Below, piece after piece: positions 41,111-52,083 of a DNA stretch of 64,000 bases (the stretch's first letter is position 1; each line of letters starts with the position of its first letter). Under the pieces are notes generated by a model. That model made no database searches. It was not told the DNA's origin and saw only the letters and a program-made list of their open reading frames with translations. The translations under genes and the position numbers were made by a program. The DNA is from Bremia lactucae. Lineage: Eukaryota > Oomycota > Peronosporomycetes > Peronosporales > Peronosporaceae. The DNA is taken from assembly GCF_004359215.1 (NCBI RefSeq), contig NC_090621.1, positions 4,679,426-4,743,425 of the forward strand. The letters are read 5' to 3'.

Positions 41111-42020
41111 TATTATTCATCCTTAGGCAACTTACCCCGTACGGACTCAGGGAAGGCATCATTTAATTTTGTTGAATGCTAATTAAAGTATTTGTCTTCA
41201 AAGACTCCCAGGATTGAGACGTAAAGCGTTCAATCCGAGTCTTCTCATGGAGGACACTTTCGTCCATCGAGAAGCTACTGAAAACCCGTTCGTTCTCAGG
41301 AATTACTTTTGCCGACCGAATATCGGCCACGCTCTTGTCATCAGATACAAAAACGCAGGCCAGCTTGACTTTATTACTACACAGATTACGCAAGAACCGT
41401 TTTGGTTCTAGCGTTGGAAAGTGAGTTATCTCCGAAAATAACTTCGTAGGCGCTGCAGACACTTGATCCGCTGTTTACTACGACATTTAATGTCTCAGTT
41501 TCCTCTTTGAAACCTATTTTTAAAGGTACCTGGGAACCTTTGACCACAGGTTTCTGGAGACTTAATCCCGCGGATTCTTGGAGTGTTTTCTTCCAAGTTT
41601 TTTTGAAGAGTATCCTTCCCAGCTGCCTCTAGCTGTGATTGCGCAACCACAGCGTTCCTCAAGGATCGACTGTACAGTAGATCTAGGGCTTTTGTACTCT
41701 CTCTGATTGGCAGGCGTTACCAAATTTCCCGAACATTTCTACATCAAATTTGTCATCTAAATCCAGAACGATAACATCAACATCGTACTGTTTGCCCTCT
41801 AACATGTATTGGATCTAAACTACACCGTTCTGTTGCTAGGCTCAGTGTCATCCTCGTTAGAGGTATATCGCGCTCAACGAACTTGAGCCTGCGATCTTCT
41901 AGGAATTGGCGTCGAATGAAAATGTTCGACGCCCCACAATCGAATAGGAACTTTAGTGGCAATTTATTTGCCACTTTGATTTCGAGGTGATAATTAAAAT
42001 AACGCTGTACATGCCTCTAC
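41111..42020 (-). pseudogene. pol: Family 2 copy 2b: aspartic protease and protease-RT spacer
   Basis: The protease piece 41974-41777 reads MANKLPLKFLFDCGASNIFI, then RRQFLEDRRLKFVERDIPLT. DCGAS stands where retropepsins have DSGA/DTGA, so the catalytic Asp-x-Gly is kept. A VDVIVLDLDDKF-type end follows near 41760. The spacer (41760-41163) includes the piece starting MSAAPTKLFSEITHFPTLEP. Gag and the 5' LTR are missing: upstream of about 42050 family 3 DNA on the other strand begins. Confidence 0.8.
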
Positions 42021-42109
42021 TGCCTATACTTCGTTTTGAGTTAAAGGTCACATACACCCACGCGTCCCGTTAGCGATACAACTATGCGGTTCAGGCTATA
42101 ATAGGCGGA

Positions 42110-42640
42110 AACAGCCGATAGGCTTGCTGATGTCAGCCCGGTTACTTTTGGAAACAAGTAAGCGAGTTTAATGCAACGCGTTATCGTGTCTTAACCATGT
42201 GCGAGGCACAATAATTGATAGCCAAGCCAAAAAAAACAAGCGAGTTTTGTTTAACGCAAAAAGCTACCTACAAACTTAGTTTCTGCGGTCTTTAAGACCA
42301 AATTGCGCCCGCGCTTTATTGGTCCATTTAAGGTCGTAGCCAAGAGGGACTAGCATACATGCTAAATCTTCCTTGCAAGCTGCGTACACATTATGCGTCC
42401 TACGTCGGCGTGCTTAAGCCATTTTGGGTCCTTTCCTACGTGGACACAAAGGCGCTTGAGCCGAGACGGGCGGTCGTGTCGCAGATTGCTGCACCCTCGC
42501 CAGGATGGCTAACTGACCCATAAATGAGGTTGTTGACGTTCCAACGTCGAAAGACGGTTAAGCGTCAAAGGAGCCTTCAATCCGAGCAAAGCTCTTTCGA
42601 AAAAAAAATCCACCTCGTGCGTTAAAGCATCAATGGATTC
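42110..42640 (+). pseudogene. pol: Family 3 copy 3c: integrase C-terminal end (plus strand)
   Basis: Matches the minus strand of copy 3a from about 8460 back to 7860. It keeps VSAVFKTKLRPRFIGPFKVV (42271) and, shifted, KLRTHYASYVGVLKPF. The long polar tail follows, including the DNA complementary to the aORF C-terminus in the same relative orientation as in copy 3a. At 42640 it joins a minus-strand integrase fragment of the same family. Confidence 0.72.
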
Positions 42641-42850
42641 CACCTATTTATCGGCCCCTTCCCGCATTTCTCGATTAACGCGTAAGCTTCACGACGGGGA
42701 GCATTGTGCTCCAGCGCTTTGGTGTATTATCACACACATTGCGCAGAACGTCTTCAGTGACGCGATTGACACGTTCAGTATAACCATCGGTGTGTGGATG
42801 ATCTGCTGTGGACACATCCAATTTGGTGCCAAGCACTCTGAATACTGATT
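42641..42850 (-). pseudogene. pol: Family 3 copy 3c: integrase core fragment (minus strand)
   Basis: On the minus strand SVFRVLGTKLDVSTADHPHT, DGYTERVNRVTEDVL and SAGAQCSPS/RWSTMLPVVKL match 8900-8680 of copy 3a. The catalytic Glu motif is present as TERVNR. It is fused at about 42850, in frame, to a family 1 Gag N-terminus, and meets plus-strand family 3 DNA at 42640. Confidence 0.72.
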
Positions 42851-43040
42851 TCCAGATTCTTTCCTTAGGAGAACCACCCAAGAGCCTGGATAAGGCTTGT
42901 TCATTAAGTCCCTGTGCCAAGTGATCTGTTATCTCTATGATGTTCTGAGAGGTGGATGAAATGAGCATAACCGATCTTGAGGCTTATCCTTATTGACACG
43001 TTCCAAGGGACGGGTCGTGGGAAGGACTACTAGGGCTACC
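42851..43040 (-). pseudogene. gag: Family 1 copy 1e: Gag N-terminus remnant
   Basis: Residues DHLAQGLNEQALSRLLGGSP (about 42920-42860) match GHMAQGLGEQALARLLGSP of the intact Gag at 53100-53040. It follows a family 1 LTR (43045-43510) in the correct order and is cut at about 42850, where family 3 integrase begins. Confidence 0.75.
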
Positions 43041-43044
43041 AAGT

Positions 43045-43510
43045 TGTAGGCGGGCGCTACTTAAAGCTGCCACGCACTTCTCGCACACACCTTCTGAACA
43101 AAGTGAGGAAGCGTACAATCGTCTTCGCTTACGTACGGTAAGGTAGTTGGTGGGTGTCTAAGCGACCAGAGCCGTGAAATTGGAAGCCTTATATAAGTGA
43201 CGTCACGGGAGCGGTAATCCTTCTCCACGTGCGCACTTGTGAACTAGAGAGTAGTTTACAGACTGATTTATATTGATTCGTTTTAAAAATATAACCTATT
43301 TAGCCAATCATAAATGCCATCTCTGTAGAGTTGCACTGATAAATGCGAGCGTATTATTCCAAATACCTCGTATCTTAGATGACGCTAGCCGTCATCCCCC
43401 GTAATGTGAATGCCCCCAGGTGTATCTATACGAAAGGGTGAGTCACAACGTAAACCACACCCAAGTGGTGCGTCTAAGTACTTTAGTTATGCAAGTGGTG
43501 CCCCGTTACA
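43045..43510 (-). repeat. Family 1 5' LTR (copy 1e)
   Basis: The reverse complement starts TGTAACGGGGCACC and ends CGCCTACA. It lacks about 50 bp near its start compared with 53222-53751. It is followed on the minus strand by ACTTGGTAGCCCTAG (43044-43030), a probable primer binding site, then Gag. Its outer end overlaps the start of the family 2 LTR at 43490. Confidence 0.7.
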
Positions 43511-44010
43511 TAAGTTGTTTCTTATAATAATAATATCATAAATATACTTTCCTATGAGAGGAAAAAAATACAGAAGTGCAAAATTATTATCTTTATTCAT
43601 TTTGACTTAAAAAGTTCCAATAAAGCCAAATTTGGTATTATTGATGCAATGAGACATAAGCTCTACTGGTTGGTTGATTTGAGTCTAAATCAACCCCGTC
43701 AACCCTTATAAGACGCGTTTTAGCGGTGCGCAAGGAGGCGCCATACCTAGTTACATATTATTACAATAAGTTCAGGAGTATATAGAAGATCGTTACGTAG
43801 TAAACTAATTATATCAATACAGTTTACATTTTTACTTTACCTAATTCCAAATTCATTAAATATAGATTTTAGTATCTAAAGACCCTTAGCTACCTAGAAA
43901 CCTCCCTCTGTACTTTTGTGTACGTGAAGTTTCGAGGCACCCTACCTACACTGTAATCAGTGTAAGGTTAACTAGTACTGAACAGTAGTAGTGAAAGGTG
44001 CCCCGTTACA
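43490..44010 (+). repeat. Family 2 5' LTR (copy 2c)
   Basis: About 520 bp, ending CCCCGTTACA, matching 60454-60958 with all main blocks in order (for example GTAGATAGAAGATCGTTACGTAG-like sequence near 43780). It is followed by a primer binding site and the start of Gag, which fixes plus orientation. Confidence 0.7.
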
Positions 44011-44030
44011 CCTGGCAGGACTTCGTAGTC
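44011..44030 (+). promoter_or_regulatory. Primer binding site of family 2 copy 2c
   Basis: CCTGGCAGGACTTCGTAGTC directly after the LTR end. It is a diverged version of CCTGGTAGCACTTCGTC after the LTR of copy 2e (60959). Confidence 0.55.
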
Positions 44031-44061
44031 TGTTCAACGACCCACGCTTGTGCTATCCGAC

Positions 44062-44454
44062 ATGAACATATTAAATGAAGAAGGAGGGAGCTTCCAAGCC
44101 CATCAACAAGGTTATTTCGCAACGCGCGAGAGAATTCCTCATTTGAGTGACCTCTCAAATAAAGAGCGATTGAACGAACGAGTTCGGTCCTACGCAAGCC
44201 AGCCGTTGGCGTATGCTGTACACTCTGGGCAGAGATGAACAGCATGCGACCATTGCCGCGTAACTCGCACACACTCGACGGGGCCCAAAGAGAAGTACCT
44301 TGCTTCACCAGCAAGGCTCTCAGAACACAGAAGTGTTGAGTGAACATAATGCTGAACTGTTGGAACTGTTGATACAGCAGCATTTGAAAGCTCAAAAAAT
44401 ATATTTAAGTTTAAGGCAGTCGAAGGCGCAAGTGTTTCCTTTTTGAGATACTTT
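44062..44454 (+). pseudogene. gag: Family 2 copy 2c: Gag N-terminus remnant
   Basis: The start MNILNEEGGSFQAHQQGYFA and TRERIPHLSDLS (44062 onward) match the beginning at 61015 (MLDEEGGSYQDPQQGEHATR). Two unrelated sites with the same LTR, primer site and peptide start support a real Gag start. The frame stops at 44238 and the rest is decayed. At about 44455 it joins the truncated family 1 aORF. Confidence 0.6.
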
Positions 44455-45783
44455 AAAAATGAGGATGTTGATCCGTCGCTCATTGTCGACTACAATGAGT
44501 CGACACCGTTGCCGTGACCTCATAGTAGTGATGCGGACAACGAGCTCATGAGGAAGAATTATGGCGCTTTATTGCCAATCCAAACTTCTCTCATTGCTCC
44601 AAACATCGAGACAACAAAGTTCTTTAACGTTGTCTCGTCGTCTGCATTGGCAGCGACAATTATGGAAAGCGCTGCCATTAAAGCGCAGCTTCTTTTCTGT
44701 TGGGTAAAACCACAACGTCTTATGGTCAGACCATTATCCATAATGTTATGACATAGAGGATTCTGAGCCTTAAGCTCCACCGACGACACGTGAGCGTGCT
44801 CAGTCGGTGTCACAAGCCAGTCGTTTAGAACGTGACTATGTGACGGGTGGCATATGACTGATGCCCCCTCCGTCGAAATGGCCTCATTGAAACGGGCCAT
44901 AAGCGTCGCTCCTCTCGAGAGCGCTCTTATAGACGCACATAATCATTATGGCGTCTTTAAGTCATGGAGGGCTCAGGGAAAATCGCTTAAGGGTATTTCC
45001 CGATCGCGGTCGTGTTGCGTTCAAATAAAACGCCCGACCAATACGAGGCAGAATTCTTGCGCCGCATTCATCCGCATTCCACTGCGATGAAACAGCTGTC
45101 GCAACGAATTTATTTCGCTCGCTTGCATGTGAAAGATATCATGAGCGGTAGTGTACTCCTTTTTTCTTCTCACAACGCTACTTCTGCTAGTCCATTTGAG
45201 ACAAGCGAAGAGGCCTCAGCTGGTGCTCCTTTTCATAGGCAGCCACCAAGGCGGGCACGTCAATACGTAGGGTATCGATCGGTTCCCAAGAGTCGAAGCT
45301 CTTCGGGATAACTTTTCCAGTGGATGAGGATCGGATACCTTTGCCTCACGGAACGGTGGGCAAGCAACCTTCCAACAAGGAAGTATTAAATCTCACCCGC
45401 ATCCATCAGTGCAGGCGGCGCCCGATAGGAGTGGCGATCTTACCCACCTAATCGCGGCTGCCTTATCTTTGTCTGTTCAGCTGCGTGCGTTAAGCGCTTT
45501 CGAACAACGTATTGTGGATCTCGAGGGTCGAGACTTGCGACTGACCTCGGATCCGGAAGATGTCCGAGCGAAGGATAGTCAGGGTTATGATTGCCTGAAG
45601 ACTCTCTTGGAACTTCTGGAGAGGATAATGGTGAGAGATCCGCGTTACTTGCGTGATGTCCATCGCTCTCAAAGTCCTGTTCATGGTGGGATGAGTCGGT
45701 CGGCTGATAGTTTTTCGCCTTCTCCGTCCCCCTCACCCGAACGACGCTCGACTCACAGTCGGCGTCACCATCGGTTTTTTTAA
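44455..45783 (+). pseudogene. Family 1 antisense accessory ORF (aORF), copy 1d
   Basis: Opposite to the pol of copy 1d. The first 80 or so codons, including MPPKRG, are lost at the junction with copy 2c. The N-terminal part seen is PSLIVDYNESTPLP and MRKNYGALLPIQTS. The central block (45012-45311) has SNKTPDQYEAEFLRRIHPHS. The C-terminal 124 codons (45409-45783) are open: LSAFEQRIVDLEGRDLRLTS, LLELLERIMVRDPRYLRDVH, then a Ser/Pro/Arg tail SPSPSPERRSTHSRRHH, ending TAA 45781-45783. The pol stop on the other strand is 10 bp beyond. This is the best preserved C-terminus of the family 1 aORF. Confidence 0.62.
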
Positions 45784-45793
45784 ACGGATGGGG

Positions 45794-47090
45794 CTATGTG
45801 ACCTCATTTGGGTCTATATACCGTTTCAGATGACTCACGTAAAATACGGGGTGCTCCTTCATATACGGGGGAAGGGTAAACTATACTTCAGGTCTCCAAC
45901 CTTTTCTACTACCGTGAAGGGTCCAATGAAACGCGGCAACAACTTCGTGGTACCTCCATGTTGTACGAAAATTTCAAACTTAGGTAGGGTGGCAGTACTT
46001 AATAGTACTTTTTCACCCACTCTAAAGCATCCATTACTTTTGCGACCATTTCGGTCCGTATATTATTTTTTGTCCTGTGGGCTTGTCGTTGCGTCACGGA
46101 CTTTACGTGTGATAGCTAATCGCTCATCCACAACGCGTTGAGCCTTGCTCACGCTTTTAGCATCAAATACGCCTAGGATACCGCCGAGAGAACGGTCATG
46201 AGGTGTAGTTTTATTGACCACTGCTAAACTGGCAGGATCACTAGGGCAAGTTTCAGTCGTTGAGATGATACCTTCGTGGCTCATCGTCATATTGACGAAA
46301 TATGTCCCACTTTTGCACCGAGCATAGTGAGGGGCCCTCTTCCACTAAGACTCGGGCTGCGCACAAACGAGACTGGCGTCCGAGGATGGCGCAGTCCGTT
46401 AATATAAAATGGTGTCTACCCGTACTGGCGTCGACACTGTTATTTTTAGCGAACTTCATAAAGGGCAATTGCTTGATCCATTCTTCGGAAGTTGTTTTAG
46501 TGCGTAAGACTTCCGCCACAACCCAATTGGCACAATCTGTTTGCCTATCGGGCTTGGGATGATCTACGGTCGACATGTGGAGCTTGCCCCTAGCAGCTGG
46601 AACACATGTCGCCGAAAAACAGACGTAAAACGTGGATCCTGGTGCGATATTAGGGATTGGGCACCCCGTGTTGTCTGTAAACATGATCTAGGAACAAGAG
46701 AGCTGCCTCCTTGCCTGTGATCGATGTTTTTCATGGTGCGAAATGCACCGTTTTGCTCAGTCTGTCTACAAAGACGACGAGCCCCGTCCGACCCTTATGA
46801 TCGGGCGGCCTGCCAAATATGAAGTCCAGACTTACTAACGTCCAATAGTTGGTTAGAATCAGTAGCGGTTTCAGTGGCGCACTACTGAACGGTGCAGGCT
46901 TAATGCGCTGACATTGTTCGCAAGAGCGAATATAGTTGGCCACCCATCTACATAGGTGTGGCCACCAAAATTCCTCTGACACTCGTAAGAATGTCTTTTC
47001 ACGGCCCAGATGCCCATCAGATGGCGCATAATGGAGCTCATGAAGGATCATCAGCTTGGGATCTGTGTCTTGAGGCACATAGATTCTCAA
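45794..47090 (-). pseudogene. pol: Family 1 copy 1d: integrase (copy left of the gap)
   Basis: From 47090: MILHELHYAPSDGHLGREKT, SCEQCQRIKP (zinc domain), SLDFIFGRPPDHKGRTGLVV and VFVDRLSKTVHFAP (core start). A shift follows near 46731. The piece 46684-46253 has STVDHPKPDRQTDCANWVVA, where the catalytic Glu of TERANR is Asp. The C-terminal part (46290-45794) has VDERLAITRKVRDATTSPQD and a stop. The pol stop is at about 45794-45796. Everything above 45965 is repeated beyond the gap at 48510. Confidence 0.85.
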
Positions 47091-48509
47091 GGGATCACAA
47101 GGTGACAGCTGATGCCATTACAGGCCATTGCTGTAGCTAAAGCGATTTAGGTTAGCCTTCAGGCGCGACGAAAGGTAAACCTTTCGTCCACCAAAGTGAT
47201 CCAACAGCAGGCGATAATGGTCGTCCTGACTGTAACTCTCTTGCATATCAGAGGCTAATGAGCTCGTCACGTGGTATTCCTTCATGGCTTCTAACGTCGA
47301 CGGCTGAAATTGTGCTCTAGCACTAGACACACTTTCCTGGTGTATTACCTCGAAATCGGGTCTGCGCGAAAAAGCGTCAGTCAAGACATTTGACTTAACC
47401 GGCTTGTATTCTACTTTAAAATTAAATTCAGAGAAGAATGTAAGCCATCTTGCTATTCGAGACGAGAAGTGCGGTGGGGTTCATTCTCTAGTAGGTGCAC
47501 ACGAAACTTGACAAGATCCCGTTGGATTGGCCATTTCTATCTGATTTACCTTGTCTGGGTATGCTCAAACACCATGTGTACCTACGATTCAATTCAGCGA
47601 AGGTATCTCAGGGACCCCTTTGACGCACTTTTGCAATTTGACGTACAATTGTAGGTCCTTTAAAGTCTACAACACAGCATCTAAATGACGCTTGTGATAC
47701 TCTATTGCACTTAGCCCGTCCTCGACCCTACTATGCACGAATACATCGTCAAAGTAATGGGGTGCGTAGACACTTTGCTGACGCAACGCGTGAGCCATCA
47801 CTCGGTTGAATGTCGCTGGTGCGTTTTGCAATCCCCTTGGGACATCACAAGCCACTCCAAAGCATACCACTTGGGATGATTACAGATGTTTTGGCTACAT
47901 CGGACTCTCTCATGAGTACCTAATAGTAGCCATCCTTTAAATCCCACGCGGAAAAGATAGTTGACTTTCCCATGGAGTTCAACAAAACATCTTTCCGCGG
48001 GATTGCGGTATGGTCGCCGTGTCCAGCTAATTGTAAGCATGAACCACGCGCCATTCGCCTTTGGCATTACACACACAAAAGGTCGGGCTGCAGTGAGGCG
48101 ATTTGGTTTCATGCACATGTCCCGCCTTTGCTCGCTTGACGAAGAACCCATCGATATAATTGACTTGTTCCTTCGGCATCGGCCATTGCCTGGTCACACA
48201 ATACTTGGTGCCGGGTTCGAGGTCTATTTCGTTCCGATGCTCCTATCTGCTGGTAGGTGGCTCGGCACTTCTTCTAGGAACACAGCGCGATGTTTCCACA
48301 GGACCTTAAAAAAAGGACTGTCCCTCAAGGCATCCCAGACTTGAGCAGCGAACTGTTTCTTTTTGTCCGTTTCTAGGACTTTCTCGTTCATTGTGGACGA
48401 CGAGCAACAGTCCACCAAGTTCTCTTCTGGAACTGATGTGACGATGTCATGGATATTTTTTCCCTTTAATTTGGTAAGAAAGAGATCCGACGACATCTCC
48501 GAGAATTCT
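45965..48509. repeat. Left copy of 2,545-bp direct repeat flanking an N
   Basis: 45965-48509 and 48511-51055 appear identical by eye at a constant offset of 2,546. The translated pieces of integrase, RNase H and RT are the same in both. The left copy ends GAGAATTCT directly before the N, and the right copy continues past GAGAATTCT into unique family 1 DNA. Confidence 0.93.
47091..48509 (-). pseudogene. pol: Family 1 copy 1d: RNase H, RT and spacer (copy left of the gap)
   Basis: Same content as 49637-51055 and described there. RNase H end (DAFSRRPDFEVIHQESV) at 47384, RT palm HYFDDVFVHSRVEDG near 47769, RT entry near 48100, spacer up to the N at 48510. It is probably an assembly duplicate. 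Confidence 0.8.
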
Positions 48510-48510
48510 N
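48510..48510. other. Single-base assembly gap (N)
   Basis: The only other N in the window. Like 31753 it lies exactly where the left repeat ends and the right repeat begins, with constant offset 2,546. This is most easily explained as two redundant contigs joined end to end. Confidence 0.9.
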
Positions 48511-49636
48511 ACGAAAATTTCAAACTTAGGTAGGGTGGCAGTACTTAATAGTACTTTTTCACCCACTCTAAAGCATCCATTACTTTTGCGACCATTTCGG
48601 TCCGTATATTATTTTTTGTCCTGTGGGCTTGTCGTTGCGTCACGGACTTTACGTGTGATAGCTAATCGCTCATCCACAACGCGTTGAGCCTTGCTCACGC
48701 TTTTAGCATCAAATACGCCTAGGATACCGCCGAGAGAACGGTCATGAGGTGTAGTTTTATTGACCACTGCTAAACTGGCAGGATCACTAGGGCAAGTTTC
48801 AGTCGTTGAGATGATACCTTCGTGGCTCATCGTCATATTGACGAAATATGTCCCACTTTTGCACCGAGCATAGTGAGGGGCCCTCTTCCACTAAGACTCG
48901 GGCTGCGCACAAACGAGACTGGCGTCCGAGGATGGCGCAGTCCGTTAATATAAAATGGTGTCTACCCGTACTGGCGTCGACACTGTTATTTTTAGCGAAC
49001 TTCATAAAGGGCAATTGCTTGATCCATTCTTCGGAAGTTGTTTTAGTGCGTAAGACTTCCGCCACAACCCAATTGGCACAATCTGTTTGCCTATCGGGCT
49101 TGGGATGATCTACGGTCGACATGTGGAGCTTGCCCCTAGCAGCTGGAACACATGTCGCCGAAAAACAGACGTAAAACGTGGATCCTGGTGCGATATTAGG
49201 GATTGGGCACCCCGTGTTGTCTGTAAACATGATCTAGGAACAAGAGAGCTGCCTCCTTGCCTGTGATCGATGTTTTTCATGGTGCGAAATGCACCGTTTT
49301 GCTCAGTCTGTCTACAAAGACGACGAGCCCCGTCCGACCCTTATGATCGGGCGGCCTGCCAAATATGAAGTCCAGACTTACTAACGTCCAATAGTTGGTT
49401 AGAATCAGTAGCGGTTTCAGTGGCGCACTACTGAACGGTGCAGGCTTAATGCGCTGACATTGTTCGCAAGAGCGAATATAGTTGGCCACCCATCTACATA
49501 GGTGTGGCCACCAAAATTCCTCTGACACTCGTAAGAATGTCTTTTCACGGCCCAGATGCCCATCAGATGGCGCATAATGGAGCTCATGAAGGATCATCAG
49601 CTTGGGATCTGTGTCTTGAGGCACATAGATTCTCAA
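48511..49636 (-). pseudogene. pol: Family 1 copy 1d: integrase (copy right of the gap)
   Basis: Identical to 45965-47090: C-terminal piece 48836-48609, core piece 49230-48799 with DRQTDCANW, and zinc domain plus core start at 49636-49277. It lacks the last 170 bp of pol, which lies only in the left copy, as expected if the two contigs overlap. Confidence 0.82.
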
Positions 49637-51055
49637 GGGATCACAAGGTGACAGCTGATGCCATTACAGGCCATTGCTGTAGCTAAAGCGATTTAGGTTA
49701 GCCTTCAGGCGCGACGAAAGGTAAACCTTTCGTCCACCAAAGTGATCCAACAGCAGGCGATAATGGTCGTCCTGACTGTAACTCTCTTGCATATCAGAGG
49801 CTAATGAGCTCGTCACGTGGTATTCCTTCATGGCTTCTAACGTCGACGGCTGAAATTGTGCTCTAGCACTAGACACACTTTCCTGGTGTATTACCTCGAA
49901 ATCGGGTCTGCGCGAAAAAGCGTCAGTCAAGACATTTGACTTAACCGGCTTGTATTCTACTTTAAAATTAAATTCAGAGAAGAATGTAAGCCATCTTGCT
50001 ATTCGAGACGAGAAGTGCGGTGGGGTTCATTCTCTAGTAGGTGCACACGAAACTTGACAAGATCCCGTTGGATTGGCCATTTCTATCTGATTTACCTTGT
50101 CTGGGTATGCTCAAACACCATGTGTACCTACGATTCAATTCAGCGAAGGTATCTCAGGGACCCCTTTGACGCACTTTTGCAATTTGACGTACAATTGTAG
50201 GTCCTTTAAAGTCTACAACACAGCATCTAAATGACGCTTGTGATACTCTATTGCACTTAGCCCGTCCTCGACCCTACTATGCACGAATACATCGTCAAAG
50301 TAATGGGGTGCGTAGACACTTTGCTGACGCAACGCGTGAGCCATCACTCGGTTGAATGTCGCTGGTGCGTTTTGCAATCCCCTTGGGACATCACAAGCCA
50401 CTCCAAAGCATACCACTTGGGATGATTACAGATGTTTTGGCTACATCGGACTCTCTCATGAGTACCTAATAGTAGCCATCCTTTAAATCCCACGCGGAAA
50501 AGATAGTTGACTTTCCCATGGAGTTCAACAAAACATCTTTCCGCGGGATTGCGGTATGGTCGCCGTGTCCAGCTAATTGTAAGCATGAACCACGCGCCAT
50601 TCGCCTTTGGCATTACACACACAAAAGGTCGGGCTGCAGTGAGGCGATTTGGTTTCATGCACATGTCCCGCCTTTGCTCGCTTGACGAAGAACCCATCGA
50701 TATAATTGACTTGTTCCTTCGGCATCGGCCATTGCCTGGTCACACAATACTTGGTGCCGGGTTCGAGGTCTATTTCGTTCCGATGCTCCTATCTGCTGGT
50801 AGGTGGCTCGGCACTTCTTCTAGGAACACAGCGCGATGTTTCCACAGGACCTTAAAAAAAGGACTGTCCCTCAAGGCATCCCAGACTTGAGCAGCGAACT
50901 GTTTCTTTTTGTCCGTTTCTAGGACTTTCTCGTTCATTGTGGACGACGAGCAACAGTCCACCAAGTTCTCTTCTGGAACTGATGTGACGATGTCATGGAT
51001 ATTTTTTCCCTTTAATTTGGTAAGAAAGAGATCCGACGACATCTCCGAGAATTCT
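48511..51055. repeat. Right copy of 2,545-bp direct repeat
   Basis: Counterpart of 45965-48509. If the repeat is collapsed, the remaining copy 1d reads as one continuous Gypsy element from LTR and Gag through integrase to the aORF. Confidence 0.93.
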
Positions 51056-51270
51056 ACTATTTCATCGGTAGATTTAAAGACTTGCCGGAGCACCTCAATT
51101 GAGGATGCCTCCGAAACTTCGAATTTGATGGCCTTAAACATCTCGTTCGAAGGCTCGTCCTCTTTAATAGGGACTAGTTCAAAGTTTACTCGTTTAGACG
51201 TGCCTTTGATCGTCCTAATCTGTCGGGTACTCGTTCTTCAAGTCACCACGACCAAAGGCACATCATAATC
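49637..51270 (-). pseudogene. pol: Family 1 copy 1d: RT and RNase H (copy right of the gap)
   Basis: Spacer and RT entry at 51141-50770 (EVSEASSIEVLRQVFKSTDE, ENLVDCCSSSTMNEKVLETD). RT fingers at 50697-50344 (ANRLTAARPFVCVMPKANGA in one frame, NGAWRMVHAYN-type in the other). The palm at 50416-50213 has DVPRGLQNAPATFNRVMAHA and HYFDDVFVHSRVEDG with both Asp residues. RNase H ends at 49930-49850 with DAFSRRPDFEVIHQESVSSA. A deletion around 50030-50200 removes much of the RT thumb and RNase H. Several frameshifts. Confidence 0.84.
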
Positions 51271-52083
51271 TGTCGTAAATGTTTTTCGAGTCACCACGAC
51301 CTTTTTCTGGGAAGCGGGTGCCTTTGCCCTCCTCGCAAACGCACCCCTTCCAACTGCACCAGGCTCCTGGCACTGTGCCGGTTTATGCGACGCATGACTT
51401 CCTGTCAGCACGCCATCCACTGCCACACGCTCTCGGCTCTGTGCAGGACTTCCGGACGCATTTCTACTTGTCATCGTCCTATTCACTACCTCAGTCTCCA
51501 CGAGCTGGGTAGGAATTGGTGACGTTTGACATCCCGTCAACGCACCCTCAACTATGTTCGACACGACATCAGTTGTATACGCCTCTCGCAGGAGCGCATC
51601 CTTTTTGGTGTCCTGCGTTGAGTTCGCGACTGTGCGTGTACGCCAGTCTATCCATGGTTAGTACTGTGCCACCCATGGCTTGCCTAGGATGAGATCATAC
51701 GGACTCTCCATACCTAGTACTGTGAGCTTCTCTTTACAAGAGAAGTCACTAAAGCTGTAGGCGAGTTCTACCTGAACTCCCTCAGACTTAACGAGCGCGC
51801 CATTCACTAAACGAACGGTCGCCTCTTCTCACTTGCCATCCTGGCAAAGCAACTCAAAACATCACCAGTCTTTTTCTTAGAGCCGCAAGTTTCACAAAAT
51901 TTTGTGATGTACCCGAATCCAATAGGAGGGTCATCACTTGGTCATCGCCTCGTACTTGAGCGCTATAGACCAGCAGGGTTGAGGATCGAAATTTCGAGAC
52001 CTCAGGGACTATGCTACCCTTTTGTTCGACAACTCTGAACTTAGGGGTAGCTTCAGAGTCCGCGTCAGTAGGGCATCCCGCCC
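51271..52083 (-). pseudogene. pol: Family 1 copy 1d: aspartic protease and spacer
   Basis: The protease core LLLDSGTSQNFVKLAALRKR (about 51937-51878) keeps the catalytic Asp-Ser-Gly. The C-terminal block with SPYDLILGKPWVAQY-type sequence is near 51710-51650. The spacer piece 51564-51238 has SNIVEGALTGCQTSPIPTQL and GVLTGSHASHKPAQCQEPGA. Frameshifts lie near 51860 and 51640. Confidence 0.82.

Noticed and set aside
47961..48344. 127-codon plus-strand frame, also at 50507-50890
   Set aside because: Antisense shadow of the RT fingers of copy 1d. The two occurrences are one sequence duplicated around the gap.
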